Positions 32,289-43,437 are shown, counted from the stretch's first letter. The stretch is DNA of 64,000 nucleotides from Nansenia antarctica (GCA_963989245.1 OZ022349.1:26646759-26710758), one strand, 5' to 3'. Numbers and translations are program-made. The notes: generated by a model not told the origin, from the sequence alone.

Positions 32289-32683
32289 GCCTCATATAGC
32301 CCTAAGGCCCCCAACTATCTAGTCTAGCAGCTCGCGCGCGGTGGACTGAACCATGCAATGAATAAATAGAGGGGTAAATAACAAGGCTTAATTTTGTCAA
32401 ACATAGAGAAACAAAACTCCAGTTTGTTTCTTTTGTGACTTTTTTTAATACATAGAATTATAATTTGAAGTCGGCTACAGTAATGTCCTTATAATAATAA
32501 TAATATTATTATAAATATAATATATTTAAAAATAAGATTCTCTTGGGCCCCTGTTGGGCCCTTAGAATCGTCCTAACTGCCTACAGGCGCTATAGGCCTA
32601 AAATGAAACACCCATATGATATAATGAAAATATACCCCACTATAATGTTTCTCATCACCTGCTCTACTGTCTGTGTCTCTAGA

Positions 32684-32936
32684 ATGGCTTCAGTACTGTT
32701 GAGAACTCTGGAGGATCTGGACTCAAAAGAGCTGAAGAGGTTTAAGTGGCACCTGACTAACGGTGTGCCTGGCTTTAAGCCCATCCCAAAGGCCCGGCTG
32801 GAGGGAGCTGACAGGGGGGACACCGTAGATGTGATGGTGCAGGGCTACCAGGATGAAGATGCTGTGAAGATCACAGTGAAGATTCTGAGTGAGATAGGCC
32901 GAAATGATCTCGTGGGGAAGTTAAACGAACGCAGCG
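32684..32936 (+). CDS. Pyrin-domain (PYD) exon of a fish inflammasome-type gene
   Basis: ATG at 32,684, two bases after a TGTGTCTCTAG acceptor. The exon ends at 32,936 (AGCG|GTAAGA, phase 1). It encodes 84 residues spanning one death-fold pyrin domain: 'MASVLLRTLEDLDSKELKRF', 'KWHLTNGVPGFKPIPKARLE', 'DTVDVMVQGYQDEDAVKITV' and 'KILSEIGRNDLVGKLNERSG'. This matches the fish PYD pattern LLxTLEDLxxxELKxFKWxL...IPKxxLExADRxDTVDxMVQxY. PYDs mediate homotypic assembly of NLR/ASC-type signalling platforms in the cytosol. No NACHT, FISNA or CARD exon is seen nearby, so the gene is a short PYD-only type with exon 2 at 33,380, or a fragment of an NLR locus. Confidence 0.85.
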
Positions 32937-33271
32937 GTAAGACAGCAGCTCATGAAACTGGTGTAGAGATACCGTTTATCTCCAGGGCCCTCCATAGGTT
33001 CTGGAAAGAGGAAGCATGTTGTCTTCCTTCAGCTCTACACTCCAACAGATTGGATTATAAATCAAACAATTCATTAGATGAAAGAGATCCTCAGCTTTTG
33101 TTTGATGTTTTTTCAGATTGGATTCACCATTTAGAAATTACAACCCGTTGTATAAATAGTCCTCCTATTTCAGGGCACCAAATGCTGTCTAGCTTATAAA
33201 TCCTGAAGTGTTACAGTATCAGCCTACAGGAAGGCCAGTCTTTAGTGGACTAATGGCAGTGAAATAAGAGT

Positions 33272-33378
33272 TGTTGTCTCTCTCTCTCTCCCTCCCCCTC
33301 CCTCCATCCCTCCCTCCCTCCCTCCCCCCCCTCCGTCCCTCCGTCCCTCCCCCTCCCTCCCCCTCCGTCCCTCCCTCA
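33272..33378 (+). repeat. CT/CCCT polypyrimidine tract before PYD gene exon 2
   Basis: A (CT)n run followed by CCTCCCTCCC and CCGTCCCT repeats forms an unusually long pyrimidine tract directly before a CAGCAG tandem acceptor (33,377-33,382). Confidence 0.85.
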
Positions 33379-33379
33379 G

Positions 33380-33636
33380 CAGGTGGAGGATCCACATTGA
33401 TGCAGTCTAGCAGCTGTGATGGAGGATCCACATTGATGCAGTCTAGCAGCTGTGATGGAGGATCCACAGTGATGCAGTCTAGCAGCTGTGATGGAGGATC
33501 TTCCACAGTCCAAGGTTCCTCTTCCACTCAAACTGAGACACCAGCTCAGCACACCAACTTATCCCAAGGAGGCAAAATCATAGCCCCTGTGTTCAATAGT
33601 GACTTTAATGGCACTGTTAACATGAACTTCAGTTAG
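33380..33636 (+). CDS. Terminal exon of the PYD gene with 36-bp coding repeats
   Basis: The phase-1 junction from 32,936 is completed by either of two adjacent acceptors (CTCAG|CAG|GTGG), both keeping frame. The exon encodes three copies of a 12-residue module 'GGSTLMQSSSCD' (third copy with V), then 'GGSSTVQGSSSTQTETPAQH', 'TNLSQGGKIIAPVFNSDF' and 'NGTVNMNFS', with stop TAG at 33,634-33,636. The '(G)xIIAPV...G.V.(I/M)N' ending is, to my knowledge, common in fish PYD/NLR-type proteins between the PYD and later domains; here it ends the protein. Total predicted length is about 169-170 residues. The final codons are continuous with the 25-bp tandem array. Confidence 0.72.
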
Positions 33637-34862
33637 GGCTGTTAACATGAACTTCAGTTAGGACTGTTAACATGAACTTCAGTTAGGGCTGTTAACATGA
33701 ACTTCAGTTAGGACTGTTAACATGAACTTCAGTTAGGACTGTTAACATGAACTTCAGTTAGGGCTGTTAACATGAACTTCAGTTAGGACTGTTAACATGA
33801 ACTTCAGTTAGGGCTGTTAACATGAACTTCAGTTAGGACTGTTAACATGAACTTCAGTTAGGGCTGTTAACATGAACTTCAGTTAGGACTGTTAACATGA
33901 ACTTCAGTTAGGGCTGTTAACATGAACTTCAGTTAGGGCTGTTAACATGAACTTCAGTTAGGACTGTTAACATGAACTTCAGTTAGGACTGTTAACATGA
34001 ACTTCAGTTAGGACTGTTAACATGAACTTCAGTTAGGGCTGTTAACATGAACTTCAGTTAGGGCTGTTAACATGAACTTCAGTTAGGGCTGTTAACATGA
34101 ACTTCAGTTAGGGCTGTTAACATGAACTTCAGTTAGGGCTGTTAACATGAACTTCAGTTAGGACTGTTAACATGAACTTCAGTTAGGGCTGTTAACATGA
34201 ACTTCAGTTAGGACTGTTAACATGAACTTCAGTTAGGACTGTTAACATGAACTTCAGTTAGGGCTGTTAACATGAACTTCAGTTAGGACTGTTAACATGA
34301 ACTTCAGTTAGGGCTGTTAACATGAACTTCAGTTAGGACTGTTAACATGAACTTCAGTTAGGGCTGTTAACATGAACTTCAGTTAGGACTGTTAACATGA
34401 ACTTCAGTTAGGGCTGTTAACATGAACTTCAGTTAGGGCTGTTAACATGAACTTCAGTTAGGACTGTTAACATGAACTTCAGTTAGGACTGTTAACATGA
34501 ACTTCAGTTAGGACTGTTAACATGAACTTCAGTTAGGGCTGTTAACATGAACTTCAGTTAGGGCTGTTAACATGAACTTCAGTTAGGGCTGTTAACATGA
34601 ACTTCAGTTAGGGCTGTTAACATGAACTTCAGTTAGGGCTGTTAACATGAACTTCAGTTAGGGCTGTTAACATGAACTTCAGTTAGGACTGTTAACATGA
34701 ACTTCAGTTAGGACTGTTAACATGAACTTCAGTTAGGGCTGTTAACATGAACTTCAGTTAGGACTGTTAACATGAACTTCAGTTAGGACTGTTAACATGA
34801 ACTTCAGTTAGGACTGTTAACATGAACTTCAGTTAGGGCTGTTAACATGAACTTCAGTCCTT
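33612..34862. repeat. 25-bp minisatellite (about 50 copies) derived from the PYD gene's last codons
   Basis: Unit: CTGTTAACATGAACTTCAGT plus TAGGR (25 bp), alternating GGG and GGA variants. The first unit overlaps the coding end and stop of exon 2 (ACTGTTAACATGAACTTCAG then TTAG). The order of GGG/GGA variants partly repeats (for example 33,960-34,260 and 34,460-34,760), pointing to block duplication within the array. It ends with degenerate units containing CAGTCCTTAGGGC. Confidence 0.95.
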
Positions 34863-35177
34863 AGGGCTGTTAACATGTCCTTCAGTCCTTAGGGCTGTCA
34901 GCAGGGAGGCCTGGCTGCTACACTGCCATTTCTACAAGCATACTGTCCAAAACATTAAACGGCTAAAACTAAAATATTATTTGTAATCATATTTTGATGA
35001 ATATCTGATCTGCTACACAGTTCTTATTTCTCATAAAAGTACAGCTACATAAAAGATCTCAAATTTTTCAGATGCTGTGCGTGTACTATATAGTATATAT
35101 AAAATATAAAATATTAACTGAATGTCTCCATTCTTTGTGCTGTATTTCACCCAGAATAATAATAGTAATAGCTGATT
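34863..35177. other. Unassigned AT-rich sequence
   Basis: Nothing recognised; may be distal 3' UTR of the PYD gene. A TATATAGTATATATAAAATAT stretch lies near 35,090. Confidence 0.4.
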
Positions 35178-35724
35178 TTCTCTGATATCTTTGGTATTGT
35201 GTATGGAGACAGTGTGTGTGTGTGTGTGTGTGTGTGTTTGTAAAGTTATTAAAACACAACAGACTACGAACAGCCTACCCTGTTATTGTTAAGAGTTCAG
35301 GTTATACAGCTGGCGGATAAATACATAATTATTTTACAACACTGTCGTTTAGTCAGGGTTTAAACATAAGGCTACAATCTACTATCCTATCAACTAAAGA
35401 TTATGGTTGTTGTCCCTTTAATCCTATTGATTCTCCCTCTCTTTGGTTAGCTGGAAGAGCACATAGGCTATCTTTATTTCAAACAACACCTAACCAACAT
35501 GTTCTTGTTTAAGGCTACAATAGCATGATGTCCTTGGAATGATGGACATTTTAAGCAGTTCTAAGTGCGCTGATCATGCCAGCATCATGCCCAGGGGGTG
35601 TACTTGTACTTCAAGCCGCCTCGCGCTATGGAAACAGGAGATAGGCTCCTGACCCCTAAGGGCCATTAGGCTCGAGAACCATCGGTTCTCAAGGCTTACT
35701 TACTTTAAGTGCGCTGATCAATAT
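35178..35724 (+). repeat. Segmental direct duplication, copy 2, first part (partner 24,101-24,653)
   Basis: Near-identical to 24,101-24,653, including the TG run, AGGTTATACAGCTGGCGGAT and the SINE body with CTCGAGAACCATCGGTTCTC. The match breaks at GCGCTGATCAATAT, where 3.1 kb of other repeats begin, and resumes at about 38,832. Confidence 0.93.
35575..35705 (+). mobile_element. tRNA-SINE body fragment, copy in the second duplicate
   Basis: Same SINE body as at 24,500 (ATCATGCCCAGGGGGTGTAC, AAACAGGAGATAGGCTCCTG, CTTACTTACTT tail), carried within the duplicated segment. Confidence 0.68.
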
Positions 35725-35915
35725 CAGTGGCAGCTGGTGCTAAAAATGTTGGGTGGGGCACAGGTTATGGGGGCATGCTCCACGGGGAAGAATATCAACT
35801 TTACAATCTGGATTTACAGTCGATTTTAGCATGAGAATAACAGTGTTTCCCCTAGGTTTGCTGCCTTGGGGGGGTGGCATGGACCGTGGCATGGACCCCC
35901 CCCAGGGGGTAAGAC
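35725..35915 (+). mobile_element. hAT-like terminal sequence (CAGTGGCAGCTGGTG)
   Basis: Starts CAGTGGCAGCTGGTGCTAAA exactly where the duplicated segment is interrupted. This is a hAT-type end, but no matching right end or 8-bp TSD was found; only AATAT is repeated at the resuming point. Truncated or rearranged element. Confidence 0.5.
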
Positions 35916-35919
35916 CCTG

Positions 35920-36055
35920 CGACATACCAGCGTCATGTCCAGGGGGTGTACTAACTTGTACATTAAGCCGCCTCACGCTACGGAAACAGGAGATAGGCTC
36001 CTTCCCTATGGGCCATTAGGCTCGAGAACCATCGGTTCTCAAGACTACTTACTTA
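35920..36055 (+). mobile_element. tRNA-SINE body fragment, third plus-strand copy
   Basis: GTCATGTCCAGGGGGTGTAC, AAACAGGAGATAGGCTCCTT and CTCGAGAACCATCGGTTCTC with an ACTTACTTA tail. Same SINE as at 24,500 and 35,575. Confidence 0.68.
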
Positions 36056-36411
36056 TGTGGTCTTGACTACCTGTCCACTTTCTCACCTGGTTCTTGCTCT
36101 CTCTCTCTGGTGTGCCGACACCATCCTGCTCTCTCTCCTTCTCTCCCTCTCTATCCTCCTCTCTCCCTTTTGCTGTCAACCAAAAGGCAAACAAACATAA
36201 CAACCAGAGTATTTATAATCTAATAAGAGGTATAAATTGATCCATATCAATTTATAACATCATTATAATTGAATTTTGGATTGCTGTGGGCAATGCAGTC
36301 AGATAATGTCATTTTGACATTACTCTCTCACCTGGAAAAAAAAACATGTCCAACTTTACTATACAAAACAGACATTTCAAATGCTTCAATCCACTGTCCA
36401 TGTACTGTAAA
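36056..36411. other. Unassigned sequence with CT-rich stretch
   Basis: A CT-rich run at about 36,099-36,170, then AT-rich sequence. No coding signal. Confidence 0.45.
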
Positions 36412-36414
36412 TCT

Positions 36415-37525
36415 TATATATCACTACATCTTATATATCACTATATATATATATATATATATATCACTACATCTTATATATCACTATATCTCAGTGGAGG
36501 CTGGTGACTTCCAGAATTGAGGAGGCCAATTTTTTTTCCGCTTGCTCGCTTCACTCGCGATGGAATGTTCCCTGTTCTTCTTATCTGTCTTTGTTAAAAA
36601 TGATTAATTTGTGTTTGGCGGTACTGAAGGGATTGGGACACTCTTAGGATGGTGGATGAAGCAGCTTTTATTGCCTGCACAATGGGTCATCAAATAAACA
36701 AAACAATTGGCATGAATCTCTGGTCCGCCTGCAGCAGCTATTGTCCCTTCTGCTCAGGCTCACAACATTCACCACAACATACTACATACAATCAATGACA
36801 TGTCAAAAGCACTCAAACACTATGTCAATCAGACACACAACATACAATTCAGAACAATACTTCATCCATTTCTAATATTTATCCTGCAGAACAGCACTCA
36901 TACGCGAGTGGCGGAAAAAGGTACTACACGGAGGCCAGGCCTCCTGTTCCCACCCATTTTCAGTGATTTGGCCAATCACATATTGCCATGAAAACAATTG
37001 CATTACATTGACTTCTATGAGAAACCACTTTACGACAGGAGGCCTGGCCTCCGTGTAGTACCTTTTTCCGCCACACGCGTGTATGAGTGCTGTTCTGCAG
37101 GATAAATATTAGAAATGGATGAAGTATTGTTCTGAATTGTATGTTGTGTGTCTGATAAAAAATATAATTATTGCTTTTTTAAATCTCTCTCTCTTCTCTC
37201 AAATTATTGGGGAGGCCAGGCCTCCTCCACCTCTATGGAGGAGCCTCCACTGCTATATCTATATATCACTACATCTTATATATCACTACATCTTATATAT
37301 CACTACATCTTATATATCATTACATCTTATATATCACTATATCTTATTTATCACTATATCTATATATCACTACATCTTATATATCACTACATCTTATATA
37401 TCACTATATCTTATATATCACTACATCTTATATATCACTACATCTTATATATCACTACATCTTATATATCACTACATCTTATATATCACTACATCTTATA
37501 TATCATTACATCTTATATATCACTC
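36415..37525. repeat. 17-bp tandem array (CACTACATCTTATATAT), orientation 1
   Basis: Copies at 36,415-36,491 and 37,253-37,525, about 20 in total, interrupted by the hAT MITE at 36,492-37,252. The reverse-complement array lies at 38,433-38,832. Confidence 0.93.
36484..37260. mobile_element. hAT MITE (761 bp) with internal 120-bp palindrome, TSD CTATATCT
   Basis: Element 36,492-37,252: left end CAGTGGAGGCTGGTGACTTC, right end read inward CAGTGGAGGCTCCTCCATAG. Flanked by CTATATCT (36,484-36,491, 37,253-37,260). The TSD lies within the tandem array, so a chance match is slightly likelier than elsewhere. Inside, 36,828-36,946 and about 37,036-37,156 are inverted copies (CAGACACACAACATACAATT against AATTGTATGTTGTGTGTCTG; GGAGGCCAGGCCTCCTG shared). 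Confidence 0.85.
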
Positions 37526-38080
37526 CAGTGGCGGCTGGCCGATAGAGGGCGCTGGGGCGCCGCCCCCACCTTCACTTCCTAGTTGCGATTTGTATTTTTT
37601 GTATTTTTTTTAAATAAACATTGTTTATTCGCAAAATGCGGCTGATATTCTGTCAGCGCCTATCAGCATACAATAAACATTTTTATCTCTGTGTGTGTAA
37701 AATTCACTGTTAAAATACATAGGGGGAGGACGCGGGGCGCCGGTCGATTGCAAGTCTATGCCAGGCCAAATACTTTTCGCTTACACGTGAGCTGTAGCAG
37801 CGCTCCAATTGGCTGTATCCTATTTCTCTGCCGGGTCGCAAAAAATTGCGCCGTGAATATCCGGTTGTATAGCAGAAAATGTGTGTGTGTGTGAGGACTT
37901 CCTGAGGACTTCCGACTTCCGTTTTTTTACAATGTAAGGAGGATTTATTTCTGTAAACAAATTGAACAAATGGATTAGAAGGAGGCATCTTTTGTTCCTA
38001 ACTTGAGGATATTGCAACTGGACCTATTACCGAAGTCAAACTTATCTCGTTTGTGGACGAACGAACCAAACCAGAAATAC
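37526..38080 (+). mobile_element. hAT 5' portion (CAGTGGCGGCTGGCC), truncated
   Basis: Begins CAGTGGCGGCTGGCCGATAG and GCGCTGGGGCGCCGCCCCCA inside the tandem array and runs to GAACCAAACCAGAAATAC. That last stretch resembles the sequence just before the transposase ATG of element A (6,200-6,225). It then breaks off into unrelated sequence. No right end found. Confidence 0.65.
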
Positions 38081-38154
38081 AACATTGTGCGCGCGAGCAT
38101 CAACGCCTACGTGGTGTTCAGGGACGACGAGGACGCGGTGAAGGCCTTGGAGAG
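38081..38154 (+). pseudogene. RRM exon fragment resembling RBM34
   Basis: Reads 'NIVRASINAYVVFRDDEDAV' then 'KALER' up to an AGAG|GTACGC donor at 38,154 (phase 2). 'INAYVVF(R/K)(D/E)' followed by 'A.KAL.R' is the RNP1-containing part of the first RRM of RBM34-type nucleolar RNA-binding proteins. The GC-rich, codon-biased stretch is only 74 bp long and is abutted by a broken hAT element upstream and tetranucleotide repeats downstream. No other RBM34 exon is visible, so it is more likely a captured or orphaned exon than part of a working gene in this window. Confidence 0.45.
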
Positions 38155-38167
38155 GTACGCAGGAACC

Positions 38168-38430
38168 AGCTAGCTAGCTAACTAGCTAACTAACTGACTA
38201 ACTGACTAGCTAGGTAGCTAACTAACTGACTAACTGACTGACTGACTAGCTAGGTAGCTAACTAACTAACTGACTGACTGACTAGCTAGGTAGCTAACTA
38301 ACTAACTAACTAACTAACTGACTGACTGACTAGCTAGGTAGCTAACTAACTAGCTAGGTAGCGAACTAACTAACTAACTGACTGACTGACTAGCTCGGTA
38401 GCTAACTAACTAACTGACTAACTAACTAAT
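38168..38430. repeat. (GACT/AACT/AGCT)n tetranucleotide array
   Basis: Blocks of CTAACTAACTGACTGACTGA and CTAGCTAGGTAG repeat about five times with period 50-60 bp: a tetranucleotide tract with a higher-order pattern. Confidence 0.9.
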
Positions 38431-38432
38431 AT

Positions 38433-38832
38433 ATAAGATGTAGTGATATATAAGATGTAGTGATATATAACATATAGTGATATATAAGATATAGTGATAT
38501 ATAAGATGTAGTGATATATAGATATAGTGATATATAAGATGTAGTGATATATAGATATAGTGATATATAAGATGTAGTGATATATAGATATAGTGATATA
38601 TAAGATGTAGTGATATATAGATATAGTGATATATAAGATATAGTGATATATAAGATGTAGTGATATATAAGATGTAGTGACATATAAGATGTAGTGATAT
38701 ATAAGATGTAGTGATATATAGATACAGTGATATATAAGATGTAGTGATATATAAGATATAGTGATATATAAGATGTAGTGATATACAAGATATAGTGATA
38801 TATAAGATGTAGTGATATATAAGATGTAGTGA
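38433..38832. repeat. 17-bp tandem array (ATATATAAGATGTAGTG), orientation 2
   Basis: About 25 copies, the reverse complement of the unit at 36,415-37,525, with variants GATATAGTG and ATAGATATAGTG alternating in a higher-order manner. Confidence 0.94.
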
Positions 38833-39058
38833 ATATGCATGGCATGGGTACAGTAAGGTGCAGGTGGATAAATGTGATACATGTAGTGACATACTTACAC
38901 CAGTAGAGGGCGGTGGTGTAATACAGTTGAATACAGAGAGGAGGTTGGGTCAGGACACTGGAGTAGTTTATACACACGGGGAACACTGCTTTGGTTGAGA
39001 GGAGATTCACCACCCTTCTCTCTCAACCTCTCTTGCACGTATGCACACTTACACACAC

Positions 39059-39142
<84 letters not shown>

Positions 39143-39145
39143 CCA
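38832..39145 (+). repeat. Segmental direct duplication, copy 2, second part (partner 24,649-25,050)
   Basis: ATGCATGG...TACAGTAAGGTGCAGGTGGA through GGGAACACTGCTTTGGTTGA to CTCTCTTGCACGTATGCACA and a (CA)n tract (39,051-39,140), matching 24,649-25,050. Confidence 0.92.
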
Positions 39146-39189
39146 TGTAATATACATATACACACACCCCTTTCTTCTTCCTACACACT

Positions 39190-39940
<751 letters not shown>

Positions 39941-39944
39941 CACC

Positions 39945-40150
39945 AACACCTGGACCAACACTTCTGGCTGGTCTAGAATGGCACCAACACACCTGGACCA
40001 ACACACCTGGCTGGTCTAGAATGGCACCAACACACCTGGCTGGTCTAGAATGGCACCAACACACCTGGCTGGTCTAGAATGGCACCAACACACCTGGCTG
40101 GTCTAGAATGGCACCAACACCTGGACCAACACAGCTGGCTGGTCTAGAAC
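39945..40150. repeat. 29-bp minisatellite with 16-bp insertion variants
   Basis: Units of ACACACCTGGCTGGTCTAGA plus ATGGCACCA. Some carry an added CCTGGACCAACAC segment. About six copies. Confidence 0.88.
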
Positions 40151-40520
40151 CAAGTACCATTTACGCCAGAGGCCGGGGGCGGGATTATCGTGACCAAAGA
40201 CCTAATCTATCTAACCCACACCTATCCAAAACATTCAGAATCTATTAAGTGTAGACATAAGGGTCTAGGAGTTGACTGGCTCACCTTACCAGCCTGTCCA
40301 CCACACATCCTTCCACCCATGTATCTACTGCCCCATGTTTTTTTTTTTTTTTTTTACTTTTCTGGGAGCTACGCTTCTTTTTCTAATTTTTCATTATTAT
40401 ATTGCAGACTGAGTCTTGAGTGTAACATATGTTTCTATCTCCACGGTTCTGTTCACTCACGTGAATGCTCTGGGCTATGGTTCCTGGGGTTGATGGGCCG
40501 TTCTTGAATGGCTTGTTTTT
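40151..40520. other. Unassigned sequence, possibly LINE 5' region
   Basis: Contains a T19 run near 40,339. It precedes the LINE and may be its degraded 5' part; no motif confirms this. Confidence 0.3.
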
Positions 40521-40599
40521 CGTTTTTAATCATACCCACAGTCGAGCCCCAACATTTTTAATGTATTTTTGTGAAGATAATTTTTCATGCAAATAAATG

Positions 40600-43437
40600 T
40601 ATAACTATTGGTAGCTTATATAGACCTCCATCTTCACCTGCTGAGTCATTCAAGTGCTTAATCTCCACTATCAATTAAATTTCCTGCAGAAGCAAGAGCC
40701 TACTCGTATCACATCTCGAACACAATCCCTGCTTGACTGGATACTTGTTTCACACCCCGATGGGCTGGTGTTATGTCCGACTGCTTCAGTGATCACTCAG
40801 TTATCTACTGTGTCTGGAAAATCAAATTGCCTAAACTGCCACCTAAACTAATCAAAATCAGACAATAGAAACTGAATTCAGAATTATTTATTAATGATTT
40901 GATCAATATTAAGTGGGACAGATTCCAATTAATACCAAATGTGCAAGATGCCTGGGACTTTCTTTACTGAGTTCACTGATGTGGTGGACAAACATGCACC
41001 TTGGAAAACTGTCAGAGTCAAAGGTAAACATCTCCCTTGGGTCAGCCCTGATCTTATCAGTCTCTTCAGACAAAGGGACAAAGCATGGTCAACTTTCCGT
41101 AAGACAAGGGATAATGCTAACTGGGAAGTATATAGGCAGCTGAGAAATTTGAGCAAGACCAAAACCAGGAATTCAAAATCCAATTACTATAACAATTCGC
41201 TTACTTCTGATTTCAGGAACCCCAAGCAATTCTACAAAATTAAATCTATTACTAATACCGCAAAATTAAATCTATTACTAATACCGCTGAAAAGCACTCT
41301 ATCAATCAAATACGAGTTGCCAATACTATACTACATGACTCTGTATCTATCGCCCAAGCTTTCAATCAGCATTTTTCCTCTGTCGGCTCTTCTTCATTGT
41401 CTGAGTCTTACCTAGCTACTGGCTCTCCTAATAATCTCACCCTGCCACAGTTCTAATAATCTCACCCTGCCACAGTTCTAATAATCTCACCCTGCCACAG
41501 TTCCTTTTCTTTTAGAAAAATGTTGCCAACAGAAGTTCTGAATACTATTAATGATTTAAGTGTGAACAGTTGTCCTGGACTTGATGGCATTGAAAATAGG
41601 TTTATTAAGCTAGCCTCCAATATTCTTATGTACCCACTTGCTGATTTATTCAACCTCTCACTAGCTACCTGTGAGTTACCTGTTATCTGGAAAAGTGCTC
41701 GTATTACACCACTCCACAAGGGTGGAGATGTACTTGATTGCAACAATTACAGACCTATATCCATTATCTGCTCTACTGCCAAAGTTTTCGAAAAATTAAT
41801 TTATAATCAGCTTGCATACTACCTTAGTTATAATAATATTTTATCACCATTTCAATCTGGCTTCAGGCCTAATCACTCCACAACTACAGCCCTACTTAAA
41901 TTCACTAACGATGTCTTCTCTGCTGCAAATAACGGGGAACTCACAGGGGCTATCTTCATAGATCTAACAAAAGCTTTCGATCTTGTTGACCGCTATCTGC
42001 TCTTAGATAAACTTCATGCAATTGGCCTGTCTGACAATGTACTCCTGTGGTTTAATTCAAACTTTCATAACAGAAAGCAGTGTGTGTTATTGAATGGAAA
42101 TGTCTCTGATTTTGCAATTCAACAGAGAGGTGTGCCTCAGGGCTCTACATTGGGACCACTTCTCTTCTCTATTTTTGTTAATAATTTACCATCAATTTTC
42201 AATAACTGCTGTGCTCAACTTTATGCTGACGACACTGTCATATACACATCTAAACCGGACATACTACAAATTCAAACTTCTCTTCAGTCTGACTTCAACA
42301 TCCTACAAGACTGGCTCTTACATAAAACATTACTACTCAATAAATCTTAGACTATGATCTTTGGAACTAGACAGAAACTCAAATCTACACCCGGTTCTTG
42401 TGTAATATCCTGTAATGATGGCACTACTCTACATAAAGTTGACAATATTAAATATCTCGGTGTATGGCTTGATTCCAATCTTTCATTCAAATCACACATT
42501 GACTATACCTTGCGAAAAGTACATTTTGGAATCAATACCCTATATCAATCACGCAATTGTTTCCCACCCAATGTTCGCAAAAAACTTCATTCACCGTCAT
42601 TTTTCCACTAATTGATTATTGTGATGTTGTTTATCAAACCGCAGCTAAAACGGATCTTGTCCCGCTTAACACAGCCTATAACAGAATCTGCAGATTTGTC
42701 CTTTTCTCACTCATCATTGCAACATGTATCAGTCACTCAAATTTCCATCTCCTTATGTAAGAAGACAGATGCACTGGCTTCAATTTATATTTAAATGCAT
42801 TCATCTAAACCATCCCCCCTATTTACAACAGTATCTGGTTCCTTTTACAGCTATCCATCATTCTAGGCATTCATCTCAGTTTAATTTCACCACACCCTAC
42901 CTTACAAAATCAGTTGGTAAACGAGCATTTAACTTCAAAGCTCCAGCTGATTGGAATAATTTACCGGTTCACATCAGATCCATCACATCTTTTGTTAGTT
43001 TTAAGCATGCACTGTCTTCTTACCTTTTGACTGATTGTTCGTGTTTCCTTTGAAGTTGTCACCACTTACATGTATACCTATTTAATTTTATTGTAAAGTG
43101 TAGTATGTATATTGTTGTATGTAGATCCGCCTTCCCTTGTTCTGTTATTCATTTTGGTCGTGTTATGGTTGTGATGTTCTCAATGTTTTCAACTGGCAAT
43201 GTGTGTTGTTGTTTGTCTCCTGTTTGTCGGTGTTTTGTCGTGTGTGTGTCTTTTATTGTTTATCCTGTTATGTAATATGTAATGATTATATATTATGCAA
43301 TATGTATTATTATATCTGTATTGTATTGTATTATACATCATTATTGTATTATGATGTATTATGCTTTATGTGTTGTAACTTAGGACCCCCTCGAAAACGA
43401 GATGGCTCATCTCAAGGGGTTTTATCCTAATAAAATA
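40600..43437 (+). mobile_element. CR1/L2-type LINE with 3' end, coding broken
   Basis: Runs from endonuclease motifs (YRPPSSPAESF at about 40,618; 'LLDWILVSHPD' and a displaced SDHSVIY near 40,790) through a reverse transcriptase to a 3' region with GGACCCCCTCGAAAACGAGA, TGGCTCATCTCAAGGGG and a terminal AATAAAATAAAT. Direct repeats of AATTAAATCTATTACTAATA (41,241-41,285) and TCTAATAATCTCACCCTGCC (about 41,425-41,500) mark local slippage. No flanking TSD was identified. Confidence 0.82.
40939..43053 (+). pseudogene. LINE ORF2: linker, reverse transcriptase and C-terminal domain, with stops and frameshifts
   Basis: The first block (40,939-41,415) is the linker after the endonuclease ('PWKTVRVKGKHLPWVSPDLI', 'QRDKAWSTFRKTRDNANWEV'). 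The reverse transcriptase (41,520-42,350) shows 'LSVNSCPGLDGIENRFIKLA', 'NNYRPISIICSTAKVFEKLI', 'AIFIDLTKAFDLVDRYLLLD', 'GVPQGSTLGPLLFSIFVNNL' and the catalytic 'AQLYADDTVIYTS'. An in-frame TAG at 42,348-42,350 interrupts just before 'TMIFGTRQKL', and frame breaks near 42,600 and 42,770 follow. The C-terminal domain closes with 'KRAFNFKAPADWNNLPVHIR', the usual 'APxxWNxLPxxIR' of L2/CR1-like ORF2. The enzyme would perform target-primed reverse transcription; this copy cannot. Confidence 0.87.

Larger units (their letters stand above)
30481..32325 (+). mobile_element. Degenerate DNA transposon, copy 3, split by a TA-flanked element
   Basis: 30,481-30,739 (ATGCAAATTAGGGGTCCAGA to GCACAAATTTGCACGAACA) and 32,289-32,325 (CCCTAAGGCCCCCAACTA) match contiguous sequence of copy 1 near 18,005-18,300. 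The intervening 1.55 kb is a later insertion. Confidence 0.8.

Noticed and set aside
37119..38892. Frames reading ISLHLIYHYILYITTSY
   Set aside because: Translation of the 17-bp satellite in three frames (and its inverse); not a membrane protein.
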